NCBI GenBank assembly: GCA_021772985.1 | Contig: JAJFKX010000049.1 | Coordinates: 1 to 64,000, forward strand | Source of the DNA: Gammaproteobacteria bacterium | GTDB lineage: Bacteria > Pseudomonadota > Gammaproteobacteria > Xanthomonadales > Wenzhouxiangellaceae | Direction of reading: 5' to 3' | DNA: 64,000 nucleotides | Part shown: positions 63,872 to 64,000 of the stretch, piece by piece | Position numbering within the stretch: position 1 is the first letter of the stretch | Layout: each line of letters opens with the position of its first letter | The notes under the pieces: model-generated | The model's database searches: none | What the model saw: only the letters and a program-made list of their open reading frames with translations | What the model was told of the DNA's origin: nothing | Program-made: the position numbers and the translations under genes

Positions 63872-64000
63872 ACAGCCCGCACCTTCAATAGGGATGCAAT
63901 TACGTGCGGCCCGTGAACAACAGGGATTATCGCACAAGGAAGTAGGTCGGCAATTGAAATTGCCCGCCAGTTTGATTGAAACACTCGAAGACGATCGAAC
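63852..64000 (+). CDS. rodZ: RodZ-like helix-turn-helix protein, 3' end outside window
   Basis: Only the first 49 residues are visible. They form the N-terminal helix-turn-helix of RodZ (GMQLRAAREQQGLSHKEVGR, then LKLPASLIETLEDD), which binds MreB and helps keep rod shape. The gene order ndk-rlmN-pilF-rodZ is usual. The membrane helix and periplasmic part lie beyond the window. Confidence 0.9.
   Translation, partial: MTNQQVEQPAPSIGMQLRAAREQQGLSHKEVGRQLKLPASLIETLEDDR

Noticed and set aside
1-64000. CRISPR array, transposon, prophage or tRNA
   Set aside because: I saw no regularly spaced repeats with unique spacers, no transposase or integrase, and no cloverleaf-like sequence; short tRNAs cannot be fully excluded by eye.

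Overview
The window looks like a chromosomal stretch of a free-living, aerobic gammaproteobacterium of moderate GC content. The evidence is the gene order ndk-rlmN-pilF-rodZ, map-glnD, sucC-sucD, the PhhA/PhhB pair, and an S-box-controlled metX-metB-metL operon of the kind I associate with Xanthomonadales-like lineages. I cannot name the species. No tRNA, rRNA, CRISPR array, insertion sequence or phage gene was seen.

Layout. (1) 1-5183: two ATP-grasp ligases followed by an EmrA/EmrB-like export pair, probably the end of a small-molecule synthesis and export cluster that continues to the left. (2) 5184-5980: an AT-rich gene-free leader. (3) 5981-19611: a nine-gene same-strand operon in which every product carries a signal peptide. 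Six are members of one unrecognised paralogous family (marked by an aromatic triplet near the N-terminus, usually Y-Y-Y-x-P), one is an unrecognised Cys-containing protein, and the last two look like a neprosin glutamic peptidase split into a separate propeptide protein and a separate catalytic protein. A membrane-anchored winged-helix/TPR regulator (19736-22087, minus) converges on it, and four 11-bp phased direct repeats lie upstream of that regulator. This operon is the best candidate for an undescribed system. (4) 22234-29604: an MddA-like methanethiol methyltransferase, the divergent serA / D-2-hydroxyglutarate dehydrogenase pair, an EF-G paralogue, a glycine-zipper lipoprotein and prmC. 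(5) 29624-34232: an RND efflux permease and its membrane fusion protein, upstream of and co-directional with prmC. (6) 34431-45785: map, glnD, the metX-metB-metL operon on the minus strand with a clear SAM-I riboswitch, then dapD, sucC and sucD. (7) 45847-54254: nadE, the CDF-rimO-rsmC minus-strand operon, a secreted amidohydrolase, a small lipoprotein, a DUF5946 gene whose conserved N-terminus lies upstream of its first ATG, and a sulfotransferase-like gene. (8) 54502-61190: DUF1223, a 48-residue entericidin-like lipoprotein, alkB, a cobalamin-binding protein, a Slp lipoprotein with a Gly/Arg-rich tail, phhA-phhB and a DadA/PuuB-like oxidase. (9) 61543-64000: ndk, rlmN, pilF and the start of rodZ.

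How genes work together. serA and the neighbouring flavoprotein probably form the known cycle in which 2-ketoglutarate is the electron sink for serine synthesis and the D-2-hydroxyglutarate made is re-oxidised. MetX, MetB and MetL cover aspartate to cystathionine and overlap by ATGA junctions, so one SAM sensor can set the whole branch. PhhA and PhhB hydroxylate phenylalanine and recycle its pterin. AlkB gives a hydrocarbon-oxidation capacity without a rubredoxin gene nearby. Start codons were moved from the longest frame wherever a signal peptide, family length or Shine-Dalgarno site argued for a shorter protein; those cases are stated in the entries.
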